Assembly: GCA_902810075.1 (NCBI GenBank) | Contig: LR778135.1 | Coordinates: 2,170,001 to 2,234,000, forward strand | DNA length: 64,000 nt | DNA from: Ruminococcaceae bacterium BL-6 | Lineage (GTDB): Bacteria > Bacillota > Clostridia > Oscillospirales > Acutalibacteraceae | Reading direction: 5' to 3' | Shown here: positions 7,379-14,920 of the stretch, piece by piece | Position numbering within the stretch: position 1 is the first letter of the stretch | Layout of the letters: each line of letters starts with the position of its first letter | The notes under the pieces: generated by a model | What the model was told of the DNA's origin: nothing | The model's database searches: none | The model's input: the letters and a program-made list of their open reading frames with translations, nothing else | Program-made: the position numbers and the translations under genes

Positions 7379-7588
7379 ATGATCAGTGACAAGCGAATTG
7401 GAGAATACTGCAATTATGTAAAACAATATGTGGCAGTGAAATTTAGATATCTCCCGGACGGATCTTCCTCAAGGTCTTGTGAAAATTCCGCGTGCGGCAA
7501 CTCAAGGTGTAACTTATGCGACAGCTTTCAGGGTGATCGATCTCAGGGAAAAGATTTTTTGGGGCAGCCAAACCAGGGAAGCGGGTAG
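7379..7588 (+). CDS. Possible small gene, perhaps frameshifted
   Basis: Expression signals are good: an extended -10 (TGCTATAAT, ending at 7354), AAGGAG at 7365-7370, ATG 7379, and a perfect 30-bp terminator palindrome overlapping the stop. The 69-aa product begins plausibly (MISDKRIGEYCNYVKQYVAV) but becomes low-complexity (SSSRSCENSACGNSRC). From about 7455 another frame reads TDLPQGLVKIPRAATQG, then VTYATAFRVIDLREKIFWG, which looks more like folded protein. A single-base indel near 7440-7460 may have split one gene of about 70 aa. No family recognised. Confidence 0.35.
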   Translation: MISDKRIGEYCNYVKQYVAVKFRYLPDGSSSRSCENSACGNSRCNLCDSFQGDRSQGKDFLGQPNQGSG

Positions 7589-7610
7589 AAATTTCTACCC
7601 GCTTCCTTTG
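7577..7610 (+). terminator. Terminator, perfect palindrome
   Basis: Two 15-nt arms (7577-7591 and 7592-7606) form a perfect palindrome centred on AAATTT, followed by TTTGTTT. Confidence 0.65.
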
Positions 7611-7651
7611 TTTCAGGATGACCGAATGCCGGATTACCTGTATCTGAGCAG

Positions 7652-7975
7652 CTATCTCCTTTTCAGCATGGCATATGCACCGGCGGGCATACAGACATCC
7701 ACCAGGATGCTGACCACGAACAAAACAGACGCGCTCCCGGCGATGCTCCACTTGACAACCGTCATGATAACGGCGCCCGCGCTGCAAAGGGCCCAAATGA
7801 GCAGGCCGGCTTTTCCCTTCTGAAACAAGAGGGCAAGCAAACCGGAAACCATCCCGATTTTGACTGCGATAAAGATGCAGTTCAGCGCCGTCGTACCGAT
7901 GGGATATAAAAGCAACGCGCCCGCAGCGGTCAGGACGATCGACAGCCACAGCCATATTTTGAGCTTTCGATCCAT
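7652..7975 (-). CDS. Small four-helix membrane protein, unknown function
   Basis: A 107-aa protein made of four hydrophobic segments (about 6-26, 32-52, 58-76, 82-100) with short loops and a basic C-terminus (MLKRR). AAGGA lies 10 nt before ATG 7975. No domain is recognised; small four-helix membrane proteins of this kind are numerous in Firmicutes. It is transcribed away from the VOC-family gene region and seems monocistronic. Confidence 0.65.
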   Translation of the reverse strand: MDRKLKIWLWLSIVLTAAGALLLYPIGTTALNCIFIAVKIGMVSGLLALLFQKGKAGLLIWALCSAGAVIMTVVKWSIAGSASVLFVVSILVDVCMPAGAYAMLKRR

Positions 7976-8034
7976 TTTCGTCAGTCCTTAATCATTAAAG
8001 ATTGGGATTCTCTGCCCTGTATGATTCCTTCGGA

Positions 8035-8397
8035 TCAGCGGTCGTTCTCCACAAACTGGATGGAAATACCGTTCGGGTCCTTCACAAAGAAGAAAGAGCA
8101 GCCCGGCACTTTTGTCGGTCCGCCGAAAACGGCGATATTTTTGGATTTGACCAAGGCGAGCATATCGGCAAGCGATTTTACCTCAAAGCCCAGGGAAATG
8201 CCCTCTTTTGCAGGTCCCGCAGGCCGACCGTTTTTCAGCAGCTCGATCTCGAAGCCGTTGCCGTCTTTCAGAAAAACGATCTCCGTTCCCGGAGCGGGCG
8301 AAAAGCGCCTCGCAATGGAAAGCCCGATCATTTCTTCGTAAAATTCTACGGATTTGTCCAGATCTTCCGTCGTAATGGTGCACCAGCAGCAATTCAT
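8035..8397 (-). CDS. VOC-family (glyoxalase/bleomycin resistance fold) protein
   Basis: A 120-aa single-module protein with two beta-alpha-beta-beta-beta repeats. The first has LDKSVEFYEEMIGLSIARRF and the second SLADMLALVKSKNIAVFGGP, ending in FFVKDPNGISIQFVEN, the standard vicinal-oxygen-chelate ending with its metal-ligand Glu region. The first-strand metal His common in glyoxalase I is not apparent: the start reads MNCCWCTITTEDL. The family includes lyases, dioxygenases and antibiotic-binding proteins, and nothing here settles the substrate. Cys-rich start aside, length is normal. Confidence 0.8.
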   Translation of the reverse strand: MNCCWCTITTEDLDKSVEFYEEMIGLSIARRFSPAPGTEIVFLKDGNGFEIELLKNGRPAGPAKEGISLGFEVKSLADMLALVKSKNIAVFGGPTKVPGCSFFFVKDPNGISIQFVENDR

Positions 8398-8553
8398 ATT
8401 TTTTCATTCCTCTCGTCTGTACAAGCTTCGGTATATCAGTGTAAATTTAGAATAACACTGCGGGACAACATTGTAAAGCGTTTGTCAAGGCGTTTTTCAC
8501 GGCGCAGCTCCTGTTTTCCTTGGCTCATTGGCCGATGAAAATATTTTATAAAT

Positions 8554-8719
8554 TTAGGCCTTGTTTGTAAATTAAAAATCGACGGATTTTCGAAATAAAA
8601 TTGTGGCTGGCAAGGAAAAAAGCGCAGGAATCCTTTCCGGATTCCGAGCATTTTTGATGCAGGCAGGCGCGATTTTAGCCGAAACAGACAAGACTTTGGA
8701 TTTTACAAACAAGGCCTAA
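8554..8719. repeat. MITE-like repeat R1, copy 1, with perfect 18-bp inverted ends
   Basis: TTAGGCCTTGTTTGTAAA (8554-8571) is the exact reverse complement of 8702-8719. The 166-bp interior contains CGACGGATTTTCGAAATAAA and TTTTAGCCGAAACAGACAAG, repeated at 31079-31228 and 43700-43862. No protein is encoded. The size and inverted ends are those of a non-autonomous miniature element or a structured intergenic repeat. Confidence 0.75.
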
Positions 8720-9009
8720 TAAACAGATACGGTGAAAACCCTTCTCTTCCTTTTTCTAGGCCTCCACCCTGCCGAATATAACGGCGCGCTGAAATAATAT
8801 TGAACATGTCCATGATTGATCTTCCGATCTGCGTTTATTTTGAAAAGCACCGTGTTTTTTCTGAACCTTACCGAACCGTATAAGGCAGCGTGAATCTTAT
8901 TCTTTGCGAGGAAATTGGATAACTCCGACAGGAACTGTGCCTGATAACCCGGCTGATGAAACGAAATCGACGAACCATCCACGAAATGCAGAAAAACTTT
9001 TGAAATCAT
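8716..9009 (-). CDS. Hypothetical protein truncated or ended by repeat R1
   Basis: A 97-aa frame with GGGGGAAG before ATG 9009. The start MISKVFLHFVDGSSISFHQPG looks like genuine protein, with alternating hydrophobic residues and no known domain. The last residues (RPRKRKRRVFTVSVY) are very basic, and the stop codon (8716-8718) lies inside the right terminal inverted repeat of the R1 element, so the original 3' end may have been lost on insertion. Function unknown. Confidence 0.45.
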   Translation of the reverse strand: MISKVFLHFVDGSSISFHQPGYQAQFLSELSNFLAKNKIHAALYGSVRFRKNTVLFKINADRKINHGHVQYYFSAPLYSAGWRPRKRKRRVFTVSVY

Positions 9010-9140
9010 AAACTTCCCCCATTTTTATGTTGAATCTATTCCAGTTCATGAATATGCAATACGATTTTCATTTATGACTGATATAGCTGAAAAAAATAAA
9101 AAAGTTTTCAGACAAGCAACATGATTTCTGGGGGAGAAAT

Positions 9141-9178
9141 AAATCCGGGTTCGCGAACATTAAGTGGACCGCCGGAAT
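9141..9178 (+). repeat. Leader-associated ~40-nt repeat, copy 2
   Basis: AAATCCGGGTTCGCG followed by AACATTAAGTGGACC matches the motif at 27445-27490, 50429-50476 and 62829-62897. It lies in sense upstream of the 47-aa gene at 9223. Confidence 0.5.
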
Positions 9179-9222
9179 GATTTTGATCTGAAATTGGGCA
9201 ACATAAGCCCGAGGTGATTTTT

Positions 9223-9366
9223 ATGTCTTATGTCGACCCTAAAATCCGCGACAAATTCGAGTCCCTGTCCATCGACCTGAAAAACGAAATCCTGAAGCGC
9301 GGCGTAAAGCTGTACACGATGGATGATCTGATGAAATGCCTGCAGGACATTGTCGACGGAAAATAA
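9223..9366 (+). CDS. 47-aa small protein, conserved-looking
   Basis: A short frame: MSYVDPKIRDKFESLSIDLK, then NEILKRGVKLYTMDDLMKCL and QDIVDGK. GAGGTG lies 6-7 nt upstream of ATG 9223 and a hairpin follows at 9374-9401. The composition (amphipathic helices, balanced charge) is that of a real cytoplasmic protein; the pattern SLSIDLKNEIL-R followed by a TMDDLM helix is familiar from uncharacterised small proteins of Clostridia. Too short for default gene finders. Function unknown. Confidence 0.7.
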   Translation: MSYVDPKIRDKFESLSIDLKNEILKRGVKLYTMDDLMKCLQDIVDGK

Positions 9367-9373
9367 ATCTTTT

Positions 9374-9405
9374 GCGGCTCTCGTCTTACGGCTTGAGCCG
9401 CTTCG
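9374..9405 (+). terminator. Hairpin after the 47-aa gene
   Basis: GCGGCTC (9374-9380) pairs with GAGCCGC (9395-9401); the T-tail is weak. Confidence 0.5.
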
Positions 9406-9582
9406 CTTCCTGCAGTCCGGCATCGGAAATGAAGCGATCGAATCGACCCCCTGCCTTTATTTTTGATTCCAGTAAAATCTTCCAAAAATTAGCATCCTTT
9501 TTTTCCAGAAAAATTGGCGCTTTTTGGTTGACATAATCTTCCTGTCAGTGTTAAGATAAAGGTACCTGAAGGAAGGAGAAAT

Positions 9583-10536
9583 ATGCAGAAAATGAATCAG
9601 CAAAAGAATCCCCCATCCCGGAAGATCAAACGAAAGCTTTTGTCCACCGCGGCCGTCCTGCTGGCCGTCATCCAGCTTTCCGCCGTATCCGCCGCCACAG
9701 TCACACCCACATTCGGCGATATCCAGCTGACCAATCTGGTGGCAACCACGCTGATGCGCGATTACAGCAGAACCGTGGCGCCCGGATTGGTGGAAACCAA
9801 GTTTACGTTTACGAACCGGAGCAACAAGATCAACGAATGCTTCATGCTGGAATACGCCCCCTCGGCGGGACAGATCGGCCTTTCTGTGGGGACGCCGGGT
9901 GACGGCACCTACGCCGGCGGCTACCGCGCCGCCACGGTGCGGGACCAGGCAAACGCGGCCATTGCCCACGGCAAGCCCGTGGTGGCCGCCATCAACGGAG
10001 ACATGTACAACATGACCACCAATCAGCCCTGGGGCGTCGTGGTGAAAGACGGCGTGGAGCTGCAGGGGACGGTCTCATCCCGGGCTTACCGCTGGAACTT
10101 CTTCGGGATCGAAAAAGACGGGACCCCGCTCATCGCCTCCAGCGAGGAATATCAGCAGCTCAAGCCCCAGCTTCAGAACGCTATCGGCCTGTATGACACC
10201 CTGCTGGTGAAAAACGGCGCGGCCGTAACGCAGAAATCCATCGATCAAAAAACGTCCTCTCCCCGCCTGGGCGTGGGGATCCGCGCCAACGGGACCGTAT
10301 TCTTTATCATGGTCGACGGACGCCATTCCAATTACTCCACGGGCGTCACGCTGCAGGAAATGGCTACGATCATGAAGGATATGGGCGCGGTGGAAGCCGG
10401 GAACCTGGATGCGGGCGGTTCCGCCACCCTGCTGAGCCGGAATGCCGGCGGCAGCACGCTGATTCTTCGCAACAGGCCCTCAGACGGGAAGGAACGCCCG
10501 GTGCCCAATTCGCTGCTGTTTCTGACGAAACCGTAA
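9583..10536 (+). CDS. Secreted phosphodiester glycosidase (NAGPA domain) protein
   Basis: A 317-aa protein with a basic start and a hydrophobic signal segment (about residues 14-38, ending AVSAA), so exported. The mature part holds the NAGPA (DUF2233) domain: AINGDMYNM, RLGVGIRANGTVFFIMVDGR, then SNYSTGVTLQEMATIM and the hallmark NLDAGGSATLL near the C-terminus. The family, founded on the mammalian uncovering enzyme, removes N-acetylglucosamine from phosphodiesters; bacterial members are thought to act on cell-wall or teichoic acid phosphodiesters. AAGGAGAA precedes ATG 9583. Monocistronic, with its own terminator at 10613. Confidence 0.85.
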   Translation: MQKMNQQKNPPSRKIKRKLLSTAAVLLAVIQLSAVSAATVTPTFGDIQLTNLVATTLMRDYSRTVAPGLVETKFTFTNRSNKINECFMLEYAPSAGQIGLSVGTPGDGTYAGGYRAATVRDQANAAIAHGKPVVAAINGDMYNMTTNQPWGVVVKDGVELQGTVSSRAYRWNFFGIEKDGTPLIASSEEYQQLKPQLQNAIGLYDTLLVKNGAAVTQKSIDQKTSSPRLGVGIRANGTVFFIMVDGRHSNYSTGVTLQEMATIMKDMGAVEAGNLDAGGSATLLSRNAGGSTLILRNRPSDGKERPVPNSLLFLTKP

Positions 10537-10612
10537 TCGGGAAATTCTGCCGGAATGAAAATCGTTTCGGTATTCCCGGTTGATGTCTAAAAATTGAGAG
10601 AATCAAGATGAG

Positions 10613-10650
10613 AATCTTCTTTTCCAGGCGTGGAAAGAAGATTTTTATTT
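10613..10650 (+). terminator. Terminator of the NAGPA-domain gene
   Basis: AATCTTCTTTTCCA (10613-10626) pairs with TGGAAAGAAGATT (10631-10643), followed by a T-run. Confidence 0.75.
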
Positions 10651-10667
10651 TTGGGTTTTATGTTATA

Positions 10668-10946
10668 ATAACCTCACGGCGTTAGCGGAGGCAAAGCCTC
10701 CGACGCCTGAGAGAACATTGAAACATGCCGCTTCGCGGCATGTTATAGATAACCTCACGGCATAGATCCGGGGAAACCCCCGACGCCTGAGAGAACATTG
10801 AAACACGCCGCTTCGCGGCATGTTATAGATAACCTCACGGCATAGATCCGGGGAAACCCCCGACGCCTGAGAGAACATTGAAACACGCCGCTTCGCGGCA
10901 TGTTATAGATAACCTCACGGCATAGATCCGGGGAAACCCCCGACGA
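10668..10946. repeat. Tandem 80-bp two-hairpin repeat, array 1 (three units plus a partial)
   Basis: The marker CGACGCCTGAGAGAACATTG recurs at 10701, 10781 and 10861, with a broken fourth at 10941: an exact 80-bp period. Each unit holds hairpin I (such as CGGAGGC-AAA-GCCTCCG or CCGGGG-AAA-CCCCCG), a fixed linker TGAGAGAACATTGAAAC, and hairpin II (CATGCCGC-TTC-GCGGCATG). Hairpin I differs in sequence but stays paired. The array begins with TTATAATAACC. No open frame or spacer structure is present. Confidence 0.75.
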
Positions 10947-11011
10947 GGGTTTCCCCACGCAAGAACAGTCCACCGGACTGTTCTTGCTCCCCTTCCTGCG
11001 TTTTCCTTGTA

Positions 11012-11075
11012 TTTCAGACCTTGGGGCGCCGCCCCAAACCCCGCAAGCTTTTGAAAAAGCTTGACCAAAACTTTA
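11012..11075. repeat. 62-bp two-hairpin repeat R4, copy 1
   Basis: GGGGCGCCGCCCC forms one hairpin and AAGCTTTT-G-AAAAAGCTT a second, followed by GACCAAAACTTT. A second copy lies at 12477-12540. A preceding hairpin (GCAAGAACAGTCC/GGACTGTTCTTGC, 10959-10986) links it to the tandem array. Confidence 0.7.
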
Positions 11076-11157
11076 ATGTTTCTATTCTTTCAGTTTTTCT
11101 CAATTCGATCTTTCGATAACTTAGATTGCCGCTTCGCGGCATGTTTCGGAGACTGCG

Positions 11158-11868
11158 ATGAGCTTACAGGTTGTGAAAAGAGGATATGTCCCGAAGGATC
11201 AAACGGAGTTCGGAGCGGTGTGGAAAGCCCGGATGGATGCCGCCGCCAACGACATCCGCTATCTTCTGGATCACGGCTATCCCGTTTCCCCGGCCGTCAC
11301 CTTTGTCGGGAACCACTATCTGCTGTCCGAGCGGCAGCGGATGGCCCTGACACGCGGGCTCGCGAGCCGGGAGCGGCTTTGCGCCCGCCGGAAAAAGGAG
11401 CTGCAAAGCCTTTCCGGCACCGTATCGGTCGACGGCTTCAACACCGTCATCACGCTGGAGGTGGCGATTTCCGGCTCGCTGCTCCTCGGCTGCGGCGACG
11501 GGACGATCCGCGATCTGGCCGGGCTTCACGGAACTTACCGCATCGTGGACAAAACGGTCCGGGCCGTGGAGCTGATGCTCGGCGCGCTGGAGCGGACCGG
11601 CGCCGACAGGGCCGTCGTCTTTCTCGACCGCCCCGTTTCCAACTCCGGCAGGCTTAAGGCGCTGATCGAAGAAAAGGGCGCGCACCGCCGCCTTGCCGTG
11701 GATGCCGAGCTGCTTTCCGATGTGGACCGGCAGCTTTCCGGCATGACGCAGGTCGTCACGAGCGACGGAGTCATTCTGGACCGATGCGGCGGGTGGTACA
11801 ATCTGAACCGCAGGATCATCGAAGAGAGCATCCCGGAAGCATGGATCTATTCTTTCATTAAAGAATAA
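11158..11868 (+). CDS. DUF434 domain protein
   Basis: A 236-aa protein matching the DUF434 family: N-terminal ANDIRYLLDHGYPVSPAVTFVG, then YLLSERQRMALTR, then SVDGFNTVITLEVAISGSLL and the conserved acidic CGDGTIRDLAG, ending in TSDGVILDRCGGWYNL. The conserved aspartates (DGFN, CGDG, SDG) resemble a PIN-like nuclease arrangement, which has been suggested for this family; no activity is proven. It is 25 bp upstream of the Nudix gene and probably co-transcribed. The 5' region contains the repeat array and R4 copy. Confidence 0.75.
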   Translation: MSLQVVKRGYVPKDQTEFGAVWKARMDAAANDIRYLLDHGYPVSPAVTFVGNHYLLSERQRMALTRGLASRERLCARRKKELQSLSGTVSVDGFNTVITLEVAISGSLLLGCGDGTIRDLAGLHGTYRIVDKTVRAVELMLGALERTGADRAVVFLDRPVSNSGRLKALIEEKGAHRRLAVDAELLSDVDRQLSGMTQVVTSDGVILDRCGGWYNLNRRIIEESIPEAWIYSFIKE

Positions 11869-11893
11869 TTGAAATCATTGCGAGGCGATCAGT

Positions 11894-12460
11894 ATGGAAC
11901 TGCTGGATATCGTGGACGAAAACGGGACGCCGACCGGGCAGACGATCGGCCGGGAGGAAGCGCACCGACTTGGAATCCGCCACCGCACATCCCACGTCTG
12001 GCTGGCGAGGAAGCACGACGGAAAAATCCAGGTGCTGCTGCAGAAAAGGAGCCGGAACAAGGACTCCTACCCCGGCTGCTACGATATCTCCAGCGCGGGG
12101 CACATCCCCGCCGGGCAGGGATTTGTGGAATCCGCCCTGCGGGAGCTGAGGGAGGAGCTCGGGATAGAGGCAAAAGCGGAGGAACTGATCTGCTGCGGCC
12201 GGCGCCGGTTCGAATTCCGGGATGTTTTTCACGGGAGAGAGTTCCGGGATGCGCAGGTCAGCAACGTTTACCTGCTGTGGCACGACATGGAGGCGTCGCG
12301 GTTCCGGATTCAGAAATCGGAGCTGGAATCCGTGATGTGGATGGATCTGGATCAGTGCTTCGAGATGGTCCGGACCGCCAACCTCCCGAACTGCATTTAT
12401 ATCGAGGAATTGGAGATGATCGCCTCCCGCCTTCGCGGAACGGAGAAAAGCCCGGCGTGA
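11894..12460 (+). CDS. Nudix hydrolase (isopentenyl-diphosphate isomerase-like subgroup)
   Basis: A 188-aa protein starting MELLDIVDENGTPTGQTIGR, the start typical of the YfcD/IPP-isomerase-like Nudix group. The Nudix box runs GHIPAGQGFVESALRELREE followed by LGI (about residues 76-98). The catalytic REL-EE-GI core is intact, but the first Glu of the box, eight residues before the Arg, is Gln (AGQGFVE), a departure from the usual consensus. Substrate unknown; such enzymes hydrolyse nucleoside diphosphate-linked compounds. Likely in one transcript with the DUF434 gene; the R4 repeat and a terminator follow. Confidence 0.85.
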   Translation: MELLDIVDENGTPTGQTIGREEAHRLGIRHRTSHVWLARKHDGKIQVLLQKRSRNKDSYPGCYDISSAGHIPAGQGFVESALRELREELGIEAKAEELICCGRRRFEFRDVFHGREFRDAQVSNVYLLWHDMEASRFRIQKSELESVMWMDLDQCFEMVRTANLPNCIYIEELEMIASRLRGTEKSPA

Positions 12461-12476
12461 AAACCGATCCGCTGCG

Positions 12477-12540
12477 CTTCAGGTCTTGGGGCGCTGCCCC
12501 AAACCCCGCACGCTTTTGAAAAAGCGTGACCAAAACTTTC
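12477..12540. repeat. 62-bp two-hairpin repeat R4, copy 2
   Basis: Same unit as 11012-11075. The second hairpin reads ACGCTTTT-G-AAAAAGCGT against AAGCTTTT-G-AAAAAGCTT in copy 1: an A-T pair has become C-G on both sides. GGGGCGCTGCCCC keeps the first hairpin. Confidence 0.7.
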
Positions 12541-12581
12541 GATTTTTTGCAGTCTTTGAAATTGATCTTCGATAAATCATA

Positions 12582-12626
12582 GCCCGCTCCGCAGAATCGA
12601 AATCCTGTGGAGCGGGCCTTTCTTTT
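12582..12626 (+). terminator. Terminator after DUF434-Nudix
   Basis: GCCCGCTCC (12582-12590) pairs with GGAGCGGGC (12609-12617), followed by CTTTCTTTTT. Confidence 0.75.
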
Positions 12627-12681
12627 TCTCGCCGCGTTTTTAAAATCGGGCCGCGAACAAATGAGCGGGGAAATCCGCTTT

Positions 12682-14292
12682 TTATCCCCTTGCGACCTTT
12701 GCGGGATACCATTTTGCAAACCATGCCGTGAACGCGCCCATCAGGGCGGGCGCCGCGGAATTGAGCAGGCCGGTATAGCCGGAAACAGGGCTGTTCATCA
12801 GAAAATACGACCCAATCGCGACCAGCAGGAACAGCGCCCCCCACGCCGCAGTCAGGATCCGGTTGGTTTTGAGGAACAGCGGATTTCCGAACGCTTTTTC
12901 GCCGCCGTAACCGTTGCAGGAATAATATGCCGTCAACGGGATTTTCGCCGCGCAGGAAACCAGCCACAGCGCCCCGAACACCAGGTAGGAAACGCAGACG
13001 ACGGCCGTTTGATCGGCCCCAAAAAGCGCCGCCAGCCCGAACGCGGAAACCAGAACGCCGCCGATCCGGTCGTAGACGGTCAGCCGGAACCGAAGGCCGA
13101 GCAGCGAAAGAACGGAGCAGGCCGCGATTCCGGCGGCGGCGCCCCAGACGGCGTTCACCGGCAGCAGCGCCCACAGGATGATCCACGGGAGCAGCAGAAT
13201 GCTCATGTTGGTTTTCGCCGCTCCGGATGGAACAGGGGTTTCCACAGCGGGCTTCTGCGTGCCGAAATAATCGTCCATTTTCAGCATAGTGTCGAAGCTG
13301 CCCAGAACCCGGTACTGTTTTTTCATCATGGCCTCGGCCCCGTTGATTTTTCCCTCCGAAATCCGCTGCCAAAGCTCAAAGGATGTTTCGATCCTGGTGG
13401 TATAAGGGGTAAAATCATCGGTGCTGACCGTGCACTTTTCCTTCCCCAGCAGGAGCTGATAGGTTTTGTCCAGGTCGGTAAAATACAGCTCGAGCACGAC
13501 ATCCCCCGAGTACCCCCGCGGGTTGTAAACGGCGGCCATCTGCCGCACAAAGTGGTAAGAGCGTTCCTCTTCGGGTTGGCTGTTCCGGGAAGGCTCCTGA
13601 ATCTCCCAGCTTGCGTTCGCCATCTCGACAAACGTTTCTGGGGGATACAAAAGCTCATCCAGCTTTTTCTGCGTATCGCATGAAAATTCGCCGCGCAGGG
13701 CGAACTCCTCCCCCGCCTTTCTGACCTGGGACAGATATTCGTCCACCCTTGCCGAAAGCTGCGGCACCCGGAGCAGCTCCCCCTCTGGACAGAGGATTTT
13801 GGCAAAGCGGCCTTTGCTCAGAATCTCGAACTGCCGCAGCAGGGCATCGTAATTGTTCTTTCTGGAATAAAAGCCGCAGGTCGAGATCAGGACATGGCGC
13901 TGGTTCGACAGATCGTACCGCGCCGGGTGCCCGCTGGTCCCGTCCCCGTTTACCGTCATGAAAGGCAGGTTCGTTGGCAGCAGGCGGTCGAGGAAGGCCT
14001 TCATCTTGGAGGGCATGCCGAAATAATAGAGCGGAAAGCTCCAGATGACCACGTCGGCGCCGACGTATTTTTCGATCAGGCCCGCCACATCATCCGGGAT
14101 GACGCACCGGCCGGGCGTTTTGGTCCAGCAGGCGAAACAGCCGCGGCAATGCTCGATCCGGGCTGCGTAAACGGGCACGATCTCGACGCGGCCGCCGTTC
14201 CCCGCGTTCAGCCCGTCCAAAAACGCGTTTGTCACTTTCAGGGTGTTGCTCCGCCCGCCTTTGGGGCTGCCGTTGAGCACCAGGATATTCAT
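12682..14292 (-). CDS. Iron-sulfur flavoprotein-like oxidoreductase fused to a membrane domain
   Basis: A 536-aa protein. The first ~180 residues are a flavodoxin-fold NAD(P)H-dependent FMN reductase (MNILVLNGSPKGGRSNTLKV; SFPLYYFGMPSKMKAFLDRL). Cys49, Cys52, Cys55 and Cys63 form CX2CX2CX7C, the compact cluster motif of Isf-type iron-sulfur flavoproteins. Residues about 240-385 look like a soluble sterol-carrier/lipid-binding-like region (FTDLDKTYQLLLGKEKC), and about 400-536 are four to five membrane helices. The combination would tie flavin/Fe-S redox chemistry to the membrane. ATG 14292 overlaps the PadR stop by 4 bp (ATGA), so translation is coupled and PadR probably controls it. Partner unknown. 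Confidence 0.7.
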   Translation of the reverse strand: MNILVLNGSPKGGRSNTLKVTNAFLDGLNAGNGGRVEIVPVYAARIEHCRGCFACWTKTPGRCVIPDDVAGLIEKYVGADVVIWSFPLYYFGMPSKMKAFLDRLLPTNLPFMTVNGDGTSGHPARYDLSNQRHVLISTCGFYSRKNNYDALLRQFEILSKGRFAKILCPEGELLRVPQLSARVDEYLSQVRKAGEEFALRGEFSCDTQKKLDELLYPPETFVEMANASWEIQEPSRNSQPEEERSYHFVRQMAAVYNPRGYSGDVVLELYFTDLDKTYQLLLGKEKCTVSTDDFTPYTTRIETSFELWQRISEGKINGAEAMMKKQYRVLGSFDTMLKMDDYFGTQKPAVETPVPSGAAKTNMSILLLPWIILWALLPVNAVWGAAAGIAACSVLSLLGLRFRLTVYDRIGGVLVSAFGLAALFGADQTAVVCVSYLVFGALWLVSCAAKIPLTAYYSCNGYGGEKAFGNPLFLKTNRILTAAWGALFLLVAIGSYFLMNSPVSGYTGLLNSAAPALMGAFTAWFAKWYPAKVARG

Positions 14293-14840
14293 TTTGAGTC
14301 CTCCAGTGTTTTGATCGCCCGGTCCGTCCAATCCAGACACATTCTGATATAGGAGATTCCAAAGGAAGCCGTAATCCCCCAGTAAAGAGCCTTCTGATCC
14401 GTTTGGATATTCCGGCGGTAACGTTCGATGCTGCCCCCGGTTTCCTTCAGGGCGGCAGCGGCATCCTCGCATCTTTTTCTGTAATTTTTCAGCATTTCCA
14501 CCGTTTCAGCCCCGCTTCGTTCGCCGGAGAAAAACAGCTTCATCAGAAACTCGCTCCGCACCCGGAATTCGCTGTCCGGGATGCTCTCTTTCAGCCAGCT
14601 CTGCAGCTCCGACCTGCCAGGGCCTGTGATGGAATACCTTCTTTTGTTCGGCCTGTCCGTCTGGACCACGATCTCCGACTTCAGCCACCCCAGCCGTTCC
14701 ATCGCATTGAGTTCCCGGTAAATCTGGCTCGTCTGCGCGTGCCAGAAAAAATCGAGGGAATCCCGGAACGCCCTGTCAAGCTCATACCCCGTCATCGGGC
14801 CGTAATTCAGCAGGCCCAGAAGGCCGTGCTTCAAAGACAA
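14289..14840 (-). CDS. PadR-family transcriptional regulator
   Basis: A 183-aa regulator: winged helix (LKHGLLGLLNYGPMTGYELD ... SQIYRELNAMERLGWL) in residues 1-80, then the helical AphA-like dimerisation part. TTG 14840 is preferred because GGGGG lies about 10 nt upstream and the protein then begins at the conserved SLKHGLLGLL. Upstream codons add an unlikely extension. It is first in a two-gene unit with the flavoprotein (4-bp overlap). PadR proteins usually repress an adjacent stress or efflux gene, so a ligand-responsive switch for the flavoprotein is the natural reading. Confidence 0.85.
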   Translation of the reverse strand: MSLKHGLLGLLNYGPMTGYELDRAFRDSLDFFWHAQTSQIYRELNAMERLGWLKSEIVVQTDRPNKRRYSITGPGRSELQSWLKESIPDSEFRVRSEFLMKLFFSGERSGAETVEMLKNYRKRCEDAAAALKETGGSIERYRRNIQTDQKALYWGITASFGISYIRMCLDWTDRAIKTLEDSK

Positions 14841-14920
14841 GTCATCGCCCCCAAATCTATATTGCACAAATATCATATTCCACAAATGTAATAATAATAT
14901 GAAGGGAAGGTTAAACTTTG

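Noticed and set aside
8436-8651. Leftward open frame inside repeat R1 (a similar one at 43674-43886)
   Set aside because: The frame is shared only because the repeat is shared; frame and ends differ between copies and no start signals exist.
10668-10946. CRISPR array
   Set aside because: The 80-bp units are contiguous with no unique spacers, and each unit contains two hairpins.
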